Under the pieces are notes generated by a model, which was given only the letters and a program-made list of their open reading frames with translations, did not search any database and was not told the DNA's origin. From positions 24,817,716 to 24,881,715 of the forward strand of contig NC_045144.1 in assembly GCF_008831285.2 (NCBI RefSeq): a DNA stretch of 64,000 bases, read 5' to 3'. The translations under genes and the position numbers were made by a program. This DNA is from Nymphaea colorata. Taxonomy: Eukaryota > Streptophyta > Magnoliopsida > Nymphaeales > Nymphaeaceae. This document shows positions 63,804-64,000 of this stretch, in pieces; position 1 is the first letter of the stretch; each line of letters starts with the position of its first letter.

Positions 63804-64000
63804 TGTAGAAACGGGTTGTCAAAACAGGTTATATGTAAAAAAATTGTGTATATGGGTACATAATGACCAAAATATCCCTGTTTATAGTAGAAAAAAACAT
63901 TTTAAAAGGGTAAAAAAAGGTTATGAAAAAATTAAAAAGTGTAAAATAGACATAGTACGTCACTAAAAAATTCAGAAATAACCCAATCTTCTTCTTTTTT
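63803..64000. other. AT-rich tail, no gene
   Basis: A-rich sequence containing ATAATGACCAAAATATCCCT, a phrase common in degenerate plant repeats. Nothing else is recognised. Confidence 0.5.

Overview
This is plant nuclear DNA, most likely angiosperm. It holds decayed Ty1/copia and Ty3/gypsy retrotransposons, a fragment of a plant-type (CDR1/nepenthesin-like) aspartic protease gene, a small MITE, long AT-rich spacers and many microsatellites. I cannot name the species. I see no intact protein-coding gene, no rRNA or tRNA gene and no CRISPR array. Almost all short ORFs are chance frames in satellite or AT-rich DNA.

Two runs of exactly 100 N (31844-31943 and 58425-58524) divide the window into three contigs. 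Contig 1 (1-31843) runs: satellite DNA (1-18159), a broken copia element (18160 to about 19910) with an LTR fragment, about 6.8 kb of mostly non-coding DNA, then contig-1-only sequence (26724-31843) with a decayed gypsy element fused to an aspartic protease gene fragment. Contig 2 (31944-58424) is essentially the reverse complement of 1-26723: the same spacer, the same copia relic with the same satellite/copia junction (at 40560/40561), and 17.9 kb of the same satellite. Contig 3 (58525-64000) is unrelated, microsatellite-rich, and carries one convincing MITE.

The dominant component is a tandem satellite of about 985 bp per repeat. Each repeat is built from nine diverged subunits (eight of about 113 bp and one of about 81 bp), each opening with a box related to TTCAATATGGATGTAAC. 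In contig 1 an 11.1-kb block (1997-13126) is inverted relative to its flanks. The uninverted order survives in contig 2 at 44437-44444, which lets both the ancestral state and the breakpoints be inferred. Within the inverted block a two-monomer higher-order repeat lost about 120 bp and was then amplified with a period of 1852-1853 bp.

The 58-kb head-to-head arrangement has two readings. Contigs 1 and 2 may be two alleles, one placed inverted beside the other by scaffolding, which I favour because the homology stops exactly at an N gap. Alternatively it is a real large palindrome. The arms differ by point changes, a 14-bp deletion, a microsatellite length change, several satellite deletions and the 11-kb inversion, so they are distinct molecules and not one sequence duplicated by software.
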